Below, one piece after another: positions 1 to 6,120 of a stretch of DNA of 6,479 bases; the first letter of the stretch is position 1, and every line of letters starts with the position of its first letter. Made by a program: the position numbers and the translations under genes. This stretch comes from Streptomyces speibonae (GTDB taxonomy: Bacteria; Actinomycetota; Actinomycetes; Streptomycetales; Streptomycetaceae). Under the pieces are notes generated by a model that was given only the letters and a program-made list of their open reading frames with translations, searched no databases and was not told the DNA's origin. The DNA lies in assembly GCA_000715605.1 (NCBI GenBank), contig KL568574.1, positions 148,913 to 155,391 on the forward strand. The letters run 5' to 3'.

Positions 1-279
1 GGCCACGATCAAGTCGTCCGGCACATCCCCCAGTTCCGCCTCACCGGCGGCCAGGGCGGCCACCCCGGCCTGCGCCAGGATGCGTACGAACGGTTCGGAG
101 TCGGCGGCGTCCCGGCGCCAGGCCAGCCCCGTGAGCACCAGTTCCCCGCCGGAGAGATAGCGGCTGGGGTCCCGCAGATCGGTGGTCATCACGCCCCGCA
201 CACCGCGGTCCAGCTCGTCCTCGCCGCCGAGCAGCTTCAGGCCCAGCGCGTCGGTGTCCAGCAGTGCGCGCAGCCGCAT
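1..279 (-). CDS. pucR: PucR family transcriptional regulator, N-terminal part (truncated by window edge)
   Basis: This is the first 93 codons of a PucR-type regulator read on the minus strand and still open at the left edge. The product begins MRLRALLDTDALGLKLLGG and continues with the hallmarks of the PucR N-terminal domain: a VRGVMTTDLRDPSRYLSGGE stretch (about residues 28-47), LVLTGLAWRR (48-57), then FVRILAQAGVAALA. Full-length family members usually run to about 500 residues, with a central GGDEF-like region and a C-terminal helix-turn-helix. Neither of those is visible here. In Bacillus subtilis, PucR controls purine-catabolism genes in response to purine breakdown products. The divergent xanthine dehydrogenase operon makes the same role likely here, by inference. 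The ATG at 279-277 is the only usable start, because an in-frame stop lies at 363-361 with no ATG, GTG, TTG or CTG between. No good Shine-Dalgarno sequence sits at normal spacing; the nearest purine run, GAGACAGAGAA, is too far upstream. Confidence 0.9.
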   Translation of the reverse strand, partial: MRLRALLDTDALGLKLLGGEDELDRGVRGVMTTDLRDPSRYLSGGELVLTGLAWRRDAADSEPFVRILAQAGVAALAAGEAELGDVPDDLIVA

Positions 280-367
280 TCTCGTCGCCGCCGTTCTCTG
301 TCTCGATATCTCGGGTCCCCTGTGACCGGAGGAAGTGGGGAGGTTCCTGCCGACCTGCTTTCATACG

Positions 368-373
368 AATCTA
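368..373 (-). promoter_or_regulatory. Candidate -10 element of the pucR promoter
   Basis: The minus strand reads TAGATT from 373 to 368. This matches the TAnnnT form of streptomycete principal-sigma -10 boxes, in one of the AT-richest spots of the window. No clear TTGAC-type -35 hexamer is found 16-19 bases upstream on that strand, so this would be a weak or activator-dependent promoter. Transcription from here would give a leader of about 80 nt before the pucR start codon. The inverted repeat at 373-387 would lie in the spacer, against this hexamer. Confidence 0.3.
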
Positions 374-387
374 CAAGATGCCCTTGT
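373..387. promoter_or_regulatory. Inverted repeat, candidate operator (pucR side)
   Basis: ACAAG-ATGCC-CTTGT is a perfect 5-bp inverted repeat with a 5-base spacer. One further pair matches beyond a mismatch on each side (C371 with G389). It lies 94 bases upstream of the pucR start codon and directly upstream of the TAGATT hexamer on that strand, a position where a bound regulator would control pucR. Which regulator binds cannot be told from the sequence. Autoregulation by PucR is one possibility and an unlinked TetR- or MarR-type protein is another. Confidence 0.35.
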
Positions 388-497
388 TGGCCAGCCGACT
401 CCTTCATGGTTTCCGTGACTGACCCCGGTGGATCGCACGGCGGTGTACTGGGCCCACTGCGAGTGAACACCACATGAACGAGCCGGGCCCGCCGCAC

Positions 498-516
498 ACG
501 GATTGGCTCAATCTGT
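498..516. promoter_or_regulatory. Inverted repeat, candidate operator (dehydrogenase side)
   Basis: ACGGATTGGCTCAATCTGT is a 19-base near-palindrome. The core GATTG-GCT-CAATC is perfect, and two further pairs (C499/G515, A498/T516) match beyond a single G/T mismatch. It lies 31 bases before the ATG of the FAD subunit gene, so it falls in the untranslated leader or at the 3' edge of the promoter, a common repressor position. It is unlike the surrounding GC-rich sequence. It differs from the repeat at 373-387 in arm sequence and spacer length, so the two need not bind the same protein. Confidence 0.4.
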
Positions 517-547
517 ACGCCCCACGAGACGAAGAAGAGAGCCGGTC

Positions 548-1437
548 ATGGACTTCCTTCGCCCCGCCAGCTGGGAGGAGGCGCTCGCCGCGAAGGCAGA
601 GCACCCCGCCGCTGTGCCGATTGCGGGTGGCACCGACGTGATGGTCGAGATCAACTTCGACCACCGCCGGCCCGAGTACCTCATGGATCTGGGCCGCATC
701 GGCGACCTCGAGGAATGGGAGGTCGGCGAGGAGAGCGTACGGCTCGGCGCCTCGGTCCCGTACTCGAAGATCATGGAGCACCTGCGCGCCGAGCTGCCGG
801 GCCTCGCCCTCGCCTCCCACACGGTCGCCTCCCCGCAGATCCGCAACCGCGGCGGCGTCGGCGGCAACCTCGGCACCGCCTCCCCGGCCGGCGACGCCCA
901 CCCGGCGCTGCTCGCCGCCGGCGCCGAGGTCGAGGCCGAATCGGTGCGCGGCACCCGGCGCATCCCGATCGACGCCTTCTACACCGGCGTGAAGCGCAAC
1001 GCGCTGGAGCCCGACGAGCTGATCCGCGCCGTCCACATCAAGAAGGCCGACGGTCCCCAGCAGTTCTCCAAGGTCGGCACCCGCAACGCCATGGTCATCG
1101 CCGTGTGCGCCTTCGGGATCGCCCTGCACCCGCGGACCCGCACGGTGCGCACCGGCATCGGCTCGGCCGCCCCGACACCCGTCCGGGCGCAGGCCGCGGA
1201 GGAATTCCTCAACGCGGCGCTGGAGGAGGGCGGCTTCTGGGACAACGGGAAGATCATCACCCCCTCCGTCGCCAAGCGGTTCGCCGACCTGTGCGCCGGC
1301 GCCTGCAACCCGATCGACGACGTGCGCGGCACCGCGAGCTACCGCCGGCACGCGGTCGGGGTCATGGCCCGCCGCACACTGACCTGGACCTGGGAGTCGT
1401 ACCGCGGCGCCCGCCGCACCACGCAGGGAGCCGCGTA

Positions 1438-1438
<1 letters not shown>
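548..1438 (+). CDS. Xanthine dehydrogenase, FAD-binding subunit (PucC/CoxM type)
   Basis: A 296-residue FAD subunit of a molybdenum hydroxylase, which takes electrons from the [2Fe-2S] subunit and passes them to the final acceptor. The N-terminal half (about residues 1-165) is the FAD-binding domain, with AGGTD at 26-30 and IRNRGGVGGNLGT at 98-110 followed by SPAGDAHPALLA, the two glycine-rich FAD-contact segments of this family. Residues about 170-275 form the CO-dehydrogenase flavoprotein C-terminal domain. Its only cysteines are C187, C249 and C253, so it lacks the extra [4Fe-4S] loop of 4-hydroxybenzoyl-CoA reductase. The ATG at 548 is preferred: the protein then begins MDFLRPASWEEAL, where the family normally starts, and GAAGAAGAGAG lies 6 bases upstream. 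An in-frame TTG at 503 would add a basic 15-residue tail. The stop overlaps the next start (TAATG), implying translational coupling. It is equivalent to B. subtilis PucC. The electron acceptor (NAD or oxygen) cannot be judged from sequence. Confidence 0.92.
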
Positions 1439-2010
<572 letters not shown>

Positions 2011-2012
2011 GC

Positions 2013-4397
2013 ATGCCCACGAACGGCGTTCCCACCAAGATCACCCAGGGCTCCGGGACCAGGGGCGGCATCGGCGAGTCCACGCTCCGCCCCGACGGCA
2101 CCCTCAAGGTCACCGGCGAGTTCGCGTACTCCTCCGACATGTGGCACGAGGACATGCTCTGGGGGCAGATCCTGCGCTCCACGGTCGCGCACGCCGAGAT
2201 CGTCTCCATCGACACCGGCGAGGCCCTCGCCGTCCCGGGCGTGTACGCCGTGATGACCTACGACGACCTGCCGGCCGAGGTGAAGCACTACGGCCTGGAG
2301 ATCCAGGACACCCCGGTCCTCGCCCACGGCAAGGTCCGCCACCACGGCGAGCCCGTCGCCGTCGTCGCCGCCGACCACCCGGAGACCGCCCGCCGCGCGG
2401 CCGCCAAGATCAAGGTCGAGTACCGCGAGCTGCCCGTCATCACCGACGAGGCCTCCGCGCTCGCCCCGGACGCGGTCCTCGTCCACGAGAACCGCGACGA
2501 CCACCACGCAGGCCACGTCCCCCACCCCAACGTCGTCCACCGCCAGCCCATCGTGCGCGGCGACGTCGCGGCCGCCCGCGAGCGGGCCGATGTGATCGTC
2601 GAGGGCGAGTACACCTTCGGCATGCAGGACCAGGCCTTCCTGGGCCCCGAGTCCGGCCTCGCGGTGCCCGAGGAGGACGGCGGCGTCCACCTCTACGTCG
2701 CCACCCAGTGGCTCCACTCCGACCTGCGCCAGATCGCGCCCGTCCTCGGACTGCCCGAGGACAAGGTACGGATGACCCTGGCCGGCGTCGGCGGCGCGTT
2801 CGGCGGCCGCGAGGACCTGTCGATGCAGATCCACGCCTGTCTGCTCGCCCTGCGTACCGGCAAACCCGTCAAGATCGTCTACAACCGCTTCGAGTCCTTC
2901 TTCGGCCATGTCCACCGCCACCCGGCCAAGCTCTTCTACGAGCACGGCGCCACCGCGGACGGCAGGCTGACCCACGTCAAGTGCCGCATCGTCCTCGACG
3001 GCGGCGCGTACGCCTCCGCCTCCCCGGCCGTGGTCGGCAACGCCTCCTCCCTCGGCGTCGGGCCGTACGCCGTGGACGACGTCGACATCGAGGCCGTCGC
3101 CCTCTACACCAACAACCCGCCCTGCGGCGCCATGCGCGGCTTCGGCGCGGTCCAGGCGTGCTTCGCCTACGAGGCGCAGATGGACCGGCTGGCCGAGAAG
3201 CTCGGCATGGACCCGGTGGAGCTGCGCCGGCGCAACGCCATGGAGCAGGGCACGCTGCTGCCCACCGGGCAGGCCGTCGACTCCCCGGCGCCGGTCGCCG
3301 AACTCCTGCGCCGCGTCAAGGCCATGCCGATGCCGCCGGAGCGCCAGTGGGAGTCCAGCGAGGGCGCCGACGTGCGCCAGCTCCCCGGCGGCCTGTCCAA
3401 CACCACGCACGGCGAGGGCGTCGTCCGGGGCGTCGGCTACGCGGTCGGCATCAAGAACGTCGGCTTCTCGGAGGGCTTCGACGACTACTCCACCGCCCGC
3501 GTCCGCATGGAGGTCGTCGGCGGAGAACCGGTCGCCACCGTGCACACCGCGATGGCGGAGGTGGGCCAGGGCGGCGTCACCGTCCACGCCCAGATCGCCC
3601 GCACCGAGCTGGGCGTCACCCAGGTGACCATCCACCCGGCCGACACCCGGGTCGGCTCCGCGGGGTCCACCTCCGCCTCCCGGCAGACGTACGTCACCGG
3701 CGGAGCGGTCAAGAACGCCTGCGAGCTCGTCCGCGCGAAAGTGCTGGAACTCGGCCGGCGCCGGTTCGGCTCCCACCACCCGGCCTGGGCCACCGCCGAG
3801 CTCCTGCTGGAGGGCGGCAAGGTCGTCACCGACGGCGGCGAAGTCCTCGCCGACCTGGTGGACGTCCTCGGCGAGGAGGCCGTGGAGGTCGAGGAGGAGT
3901 GGCGGCACCGGCCGACCGAACCCTTCGACCTGCGCACCGGCCAGGGCAACGGCCACGTCCAGTACTCCTTCGCCGCGCACCGCGCCGTCGTCGAGGTCGA
4001 CACCGAACTCGGCCTGGTGAAGGTCATCGAACTGGCCTGCGCGCAGGACGTCGGCAAGGCGCTCAACCCGCTGTCCGTGGCCGGCCAGATCCAGGGCGGC
4101 ACCACCCAGGGCCTGGGCGTGGCGGTCATGGAGGAGATCGTCGTCGACCCGAAGACCGCGAAGGTGCGCAACCCGTCCTTCACGGACTACCTCATCCCCA
4201 CGATCCTCGACACGCCGACCATCCCCCTCGACGTGCTCGAACTCGCCGACGACCACGCGCCCTACGGTCTGCGCGGCATCGGCGAGGCCCCCACCCTGTC
4301 CTCCACCCCGGCGGTCCTGGCAGCCATCCGCGACGCCACGGGCCTCCCCCTCACCAAGACCCCGGTCCGCCCGGAACACCTCACCGGGACGGTCTGA
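2013..4397 (+). CDS. pucD: Xanthine dehydrogenase, molybdopterin-binding catalytic subunit (subunit D)
   Basis: A 794-residue large subunit that binds the molybdenum cofactor and hydroxylates hypoxanthine and xanthine towards urate in the cytoplasm. The first domain (about 20-145) is the a/b hammerhead. The Mo-binding region follows, with GVGGAFGGRED (258-268), GAMRGFGAVQ (372-381), AEVGQGG (515-521), GSAGSTSASRQT (548-559), DVGKALNPLSVAGQIQGG (679-696) and LRGIGEAP (753-760). By my alignment from memory, Q232, E267, R302, R375, F377, Q519 and E758 match bovine Q767, E802, R880, R912, F914, Q1040 and the catalytic E1261. Keeping both E267 and R302 argues for a purine substrate, since aldehyde oxidases replace these. 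It lacks the AYxCSFR loop of CO dehydrogenase. The start ATG lies 2 bases after the previous stop, with GAGGGGG 6 bases before it. The length, gene set and context fit the PucD clade described in B. subtilis. A His-rich stretch at 158-177 is unexplained. Confidence 0.93.
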   Translation: MPTNGVPTKITQGSGTRGGIGESTLRPDGTLKVTGEFAYSSDMWHEDMLWGQILRSTVAHAEIVSIDTGEALAVPGVYAVMTYDDLPAEVKHYGLEIQDTPVLAHGKVRHHGEPVAVVAADHPETARRAAAKIKVEYRELPVITDEASALAPDAVLVHENRDDHHAGHVPHPNVVHRQPIVRGDVAAARERADVIVEGEYTFGMQDQAFLGPESGLAVPEEDGGVHLYVATQWLHSDLRQIAPVLGLPEDKVRMTLAGVGGAFGGREDLSMQIHACLLALRTGKPVKIVYNRFESFFGHVHRHPAKLFYEHGATADGRLTHVKCRIVLDGGAYASASPAVVGNASSLGVGPYAVDDVDIEAVALYTNNPPCGAMRGFGAVQACFAYEAQMDRLAEKLGMDPVELRRRNAMEQGTLLPTGQAVDSPAPVAELLRRVKAMPMPPERQWESSEGADVRQLPGGLSNTTHGEGVVRGVGYAVGIKNVGFSEGFDDYSTARVRMEVVGGEPVATVHTAMAEVGQGGVTVHAQIARTELGVTQVTIHPADTRVGSAGSTSASRQTYVTGGAVKNACELVRAKVLELGRRRFGSHHPAWATAELLLEGGKVVTDGGEVLADLVDVLGEEAVEVEEEWRHRPTEPFDLRTGQGNGHVQYSFAAHRAVVEVDTELGLVKVIELACAQDVGKALNPLSVAGQIQGGTTQGLGVAVMEEIVVDPKTAKVRNPSFTDYLIPTILDTPTIPLDVLELADDHAPYGLRGIGEAPTLSSTPAVLAAIRDATGLPLTKTPVRPEHLTGTV

Positions 4398-4405
4398 CCC
4401 ACCTC

Positions 4406-4431
4406 GCCGCACGCTGCGAGCAGCGTGCGGC
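4406..4431 (+). terminator. Perfect 11-bp hairpin after pucD, candidate terminator or RNA-stability element
   Basis: GCCGCACGCTG (4406-4416) pairs perfectly with CAGCGTGCGGC (4421-4431) around a CGAG tetraloop, beginning 9 bases after the pucD stop. No run of T follows, as is common for actinobacterial hairpin terminators. It may end part of the transcript, or it may protect the 3' end of the dehydrogenase message so that the enzyme subunits are expressed more than the downstream permease. The structure is certain from sequence; its function is inferred. Confidence 0.6.
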
Positions 4432-4509
4432 ACCTCGCAACACCGGCACCCCGCGCCGGGGGGCGACCAACACCCCACGGTCACCCCCTCGGCGCAGGTC
4501 CCCACCTCA

Positions 4510-4546
4510 AGGTGCAGTACCGGGCCGTCCCCCGGGTCTGGCACCT
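4510..4546 (+). other. Second, bulged stem-loop upstream of the permease gene
   Basis: AGGTGC (4510-4515) pairs with GCACCT (4541-4546). Further in, CCGGG (4520-4524) pairs with CCCGG (4531-4535) around a CCGTCC loop. A16-G17 and A19 of the 45xx series can pair with T39-C38 and T37 if single bases bulge, giving about 14 pairs in all. It lies about 70 bases before the permease start. It could be a second terminator-like hairpin, a processing site, or part of a regulatory leader. I do not recognise it as any known purine riboswitch class. Confidence 0.4.
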
Positions 4547-4599
4547 CCCAAATCCCGGCCCCGCCTCAGCGGCAGCGTCCGGGGGCCCCTATGAACCTT

Positions 4600-4608
4600 G
4601 GGAGTAGG
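4600..4608 (+). promoter_or_regulatory. Ribosome binding site of the permease gene
   Basis: GGGAG (4600-4604) within GGGAGTAGG lies 9 bases before the ATG at 4614 and fixes that start. An upstream ATG at 4591 is in another frame and makes only an eight-codon peptide that stops at TGA 4615-4617, overlapping the permease ATG. TAGGCCC (4605-4611) can pair imperfectly with upstream GGGCCCCTA (4583-4591), so the site might be partly folded. Confidence 0.6.
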
Positions 4609-4613
4609 CCCAC

Positions 4614-6071
4614 ATGACCCAGCAGTCCCTCAAGCCGGCGACCACCGCCGACGACGCGGGCGCGGGAACCCGCGTCCCGGCCGGCCGGTCCTGGCTCGAC
4701 CGGTACTTCCACATCTCCCCTCGCCGGTCCACCGTCGCACGCGAAGTGCGCGGCGGCGTCACCACCTTCATGGCGATGGCGTACATCCTCCTGCTCAACC
4801 CCCTGATCCTGTCCGGCGAGGACGCCGCGGGGAACACCCTCGGCCGCACCGCCCTGATCACGGCCACCGCCTTCGCCGCGGCCCTCAGCACCCTGCTGAT
4901 GGGCTTCTTCGGCAAGGTTCCGCTCGCCCTCGCCGCCGGCCTGTCCGTCTCCGGTGTCCTCGCCTCGCAGGTGGCGCCGGTGATGACCTGGCCGCAGGCC
5001 ATGGGCATGTGCGTGATGTACGGCGTGGTGATCATGCTGCTGGTCGTCACCGGCCTGCGCGAGATGATCATGAATGCGATCCCGCTCGCCCTCAAGCACG
5101 CGATCACCATGGGCATCGGCCTGTTCGTCGCCCTGATCGGCTTCTACAAGGCCGGCTTCGTGCACCAGGGCGAGGCCACCCCCGTCACCCTGGGCCCGGC
5201 GGGCGAGCTGGCCGGCTGGCCGGTGCTGCTGTTCGCCGTCACCCTGCTCGCCATCTTCATGCTCCAGGCGCGCCGCGTCCCCGGCGCGATCCTCATCGGC
5301 ATCCTCGGCGGCACCGTGCTCGCGGTCGGTCTGAACGCGTTCGGGGTCATCGACCCGAAGCAGTGGGCGAGCGGCGCCCCCGAACTGCACGGCAGCGCGG
5401 TGTCCATGCCCGACTTCTCCGTCTTCGGGGACGTCGAGTTCGGCGGCTGGGGCGAGGTCGGCGCGATGACGGTCGCCATGATCGTCTTCACGCTCGTGCT
5501 CGCGGGCTTCTTCGACGCCATGGCGACGATCATCGGTGTCGGCACGGAGGCGAAGCTCGCCGACGACAAGGGCCGGATGCCGGGCCTGTCCAGGGCCCTG
5601 TTCATCGACGGCGCGGGCGGCGCGATCGGCGGCGTCTCCGGGGCCTCCGGCCAGACCGTGTTCGTCGAGTCGGCGACCGGGGTCGGCGAAGGCGCCCGGA
5701 CCGGCCTGTCCTCCGTCGTCACCGGGGTCTTCTTCGCCGCCTGCCTCTTCTTCACCCCGCTCACGGCGATCGTGCCGGGCGAGGTCGCGGCCGCCGCCCT
5801 GGTGGTCATCGGTGCGATGATGATGATGAACGCCCGCCATGTCGACTGGGCCGACCGGGCCACCGCGATCCCGGTGTTCCTGACCGTGGTGATCATGCCG
5901 TTCACCTACTCCATCACCGCGGGCGTGGCCGCCGGAGTCATCTCCTACGTCGCCATCAGGACCGCCGAGGGCAAGGCCCGGGAGATCGGTGCCTTCATGT
6001 GGGGCCTGACGCTGGTCTTCGTCGTCTACTTCGCCCTCGCTCCCATCGAGAGCTGGCTGGGCGTCCACTAG
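4614..6071 (+). CDS. NCS2 family nucleobase permease, AzgA/PbuG type (predicted purine importer)
   Basis: A 485-residue polytopic membrane protein of the nucleobase:cation symporter-2 family, AzgA/PbuG branch (adenine, guanine and hypoxanthine uptake), not the UraA/UapA branch. After a hydrophilic cytoplasmic N-terminus (about 1-45), hydrophobic segments lie near residues 45-66, 78-98, 102-122, 128-147, 162-182, 202-219, 222-243, 283-304, 365-385, 386-406, 416-433, 434-449 and 459-477. Family signatures are TFMAMAYILLLNP (51-63), the TM8 motif FFDAMATIIGVGTEAKL (299-315) with acidic D301, and the TM10 motif GQTVFVESATGVGEGARTG (346-364) with E352. D301 and E352 fall where this family places its substrate- or ion-coupling acids. 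The SGQT at 345-348 replaces the threonine-rich segment I associate with E. coli-type members. A run of four methionines is at 402-405. Placement after xanthine dehydrogenase suggests it feeds hypoxanthine or a related base to the enzyme. The exact substrate is inferred. Confidence 0.9.
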   Translation: MTQQSLKPATTADDAGAGTRVPAGRSWLDRYFHISPRRSTVAREVRGGVTTFMAMAYILLLNPLILSGEDAAGNTLGRTALITATAFAAALSTLLMGFFGKVPLALAAGLSVSGVLASQVAPVMTWPQAMGMCVMYGVVIMLLVVTGLREMIMNAIPLALKHAITMGIGLFVALIGFYKAGFVHQGEATPVTLGPAGELAGWPVLLFAVTLLAIFMLQARRVPGAILIGILGGTVLAVGLNAFGVIDPKQWASGAPELHGSAVSMPDFSVFGDVEFGGWGEVGAMTVAMIVFTLVLAGFFDAMATIIGVGTEAKLADDKGRMPGLSRALFIDGAGGAIGGVSGASGQTVFVESATGVGEGARTGLSSVVTGVFFAACLFFTPLTAIVPGEVAAAALVVIGAMMMMNARHVDWADRATAIPVFLTVVIMPFTYSITAGVAAGVISYVAIRTAEGKAREIGAFMWGLTLVFVVYFALAPIESWLGVH

Positions 6072-6120
6072 CCGCCCACCCCGCCGCACCTTCCGCGCAA
6101 CCGCAGTCGAGGAGACCGAG
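6072..6120 (+). promoter_or_regulatory. Short linker with strong ribosome binding site for the XdhC-family gene
   Basis: These 49 bases between the permease stop and the next ATG are C-rich with no hairpin or promoter that I can see, which favours co-transcription. GAGGAG at 6109-6114 lies 6 bases before the ATG at 6121 and is the best Shine-Dalgarno sequence in the window. Confidence 0.7.

Larger units (their letters stand above)
280..547. promoter_or_regulatory. Divergent pucR / xanthine dehydrogenase intergenic control region
   Basis: These 268 bases separate two divergently read genes and are visibly richer in A and T than the flanking coding sequence. I see no convincing protein-coding gene in them. 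They should contain the promoters for both directions. On the minus strand a TAGATT -10-like hexamer lies at 373-368. On the plus strand the best I can find is a weak CTGACC (419-424), 19-base spacer, TGTACT (444-449), which is not convincing. Two short perfect-core inverted repeats (373-387 and 498-516) are listed separately as candidate operators. A longer-spaced pair, GGTGT (442-446) and ACACC (467-471), also occurs but is weak. I found no good full match to the B. subtilis PucR box as I remember it (a TTGGTTAA-containing motif); only its TTGG core recurs, at 387-390 and 503-506. Confidence 0.7.
4398..4613. other. Structured 216-base gap between pucD and the permease gene
   Basis: This gap is far longer than the others in the operon (overlap, 2 and 49 bases) and contains no believable gene. 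A GTG-initiated frame at 4425-4607 is Pro/Gly/Ala/Arg-rich and has no Shine-Dalgarno sequence. In order it holds a perfect 11-bp hairpin (4406-4431) flanked by CACCTCGC direct repeats (4400-4407 and 4431-4438), a C-rich stretch, a bulged hairpin (4510-4546), a GGGGCCCC self-complementary block (4582-4589), and the permease ribosome site. I see no clear -10/-35 pair, so either the permease is read through from upstream or its promoter is of a kind I cannot recognise. Confidence 0.6.

Noticed and set aside
360..369. TTC-ATAC-GAA as a possible operator
   Set aside because: Only three base pairs per arm with no extension on either side; expected by chance.
503..547. TTG start at 503 adding 15 residues to the FAD subunit
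   Set aside because: The added segment is basic and unlike the family, it overlaps the palindrome at 498-516, and the ATG at 548 has a suitable purine-rich ribosome site and begins at the normal family N-terminus.
715..1437. In-frame upstream extension of the 2Fe-2S subunit
   Set aside because: The frame is open but arginine- and proline-rich and lies inside the FAD gene. The ferredoxin domain begins correctly at the ATG at 1438.
4425..4607. 60-codon GTG-initiated frame in the gap before the permease
   Set aside because: No ribosome site, low-complexity Pro/Gly/Ala/Arg composition, and it overlaps two stem-loops.
4398..4613. Purine, xanthine or PRPP riboswitch
   Set aside because: I could not place the conserved junction sequences of any known purine-related riboswitch class here; only generic GC-rich stems are evident.
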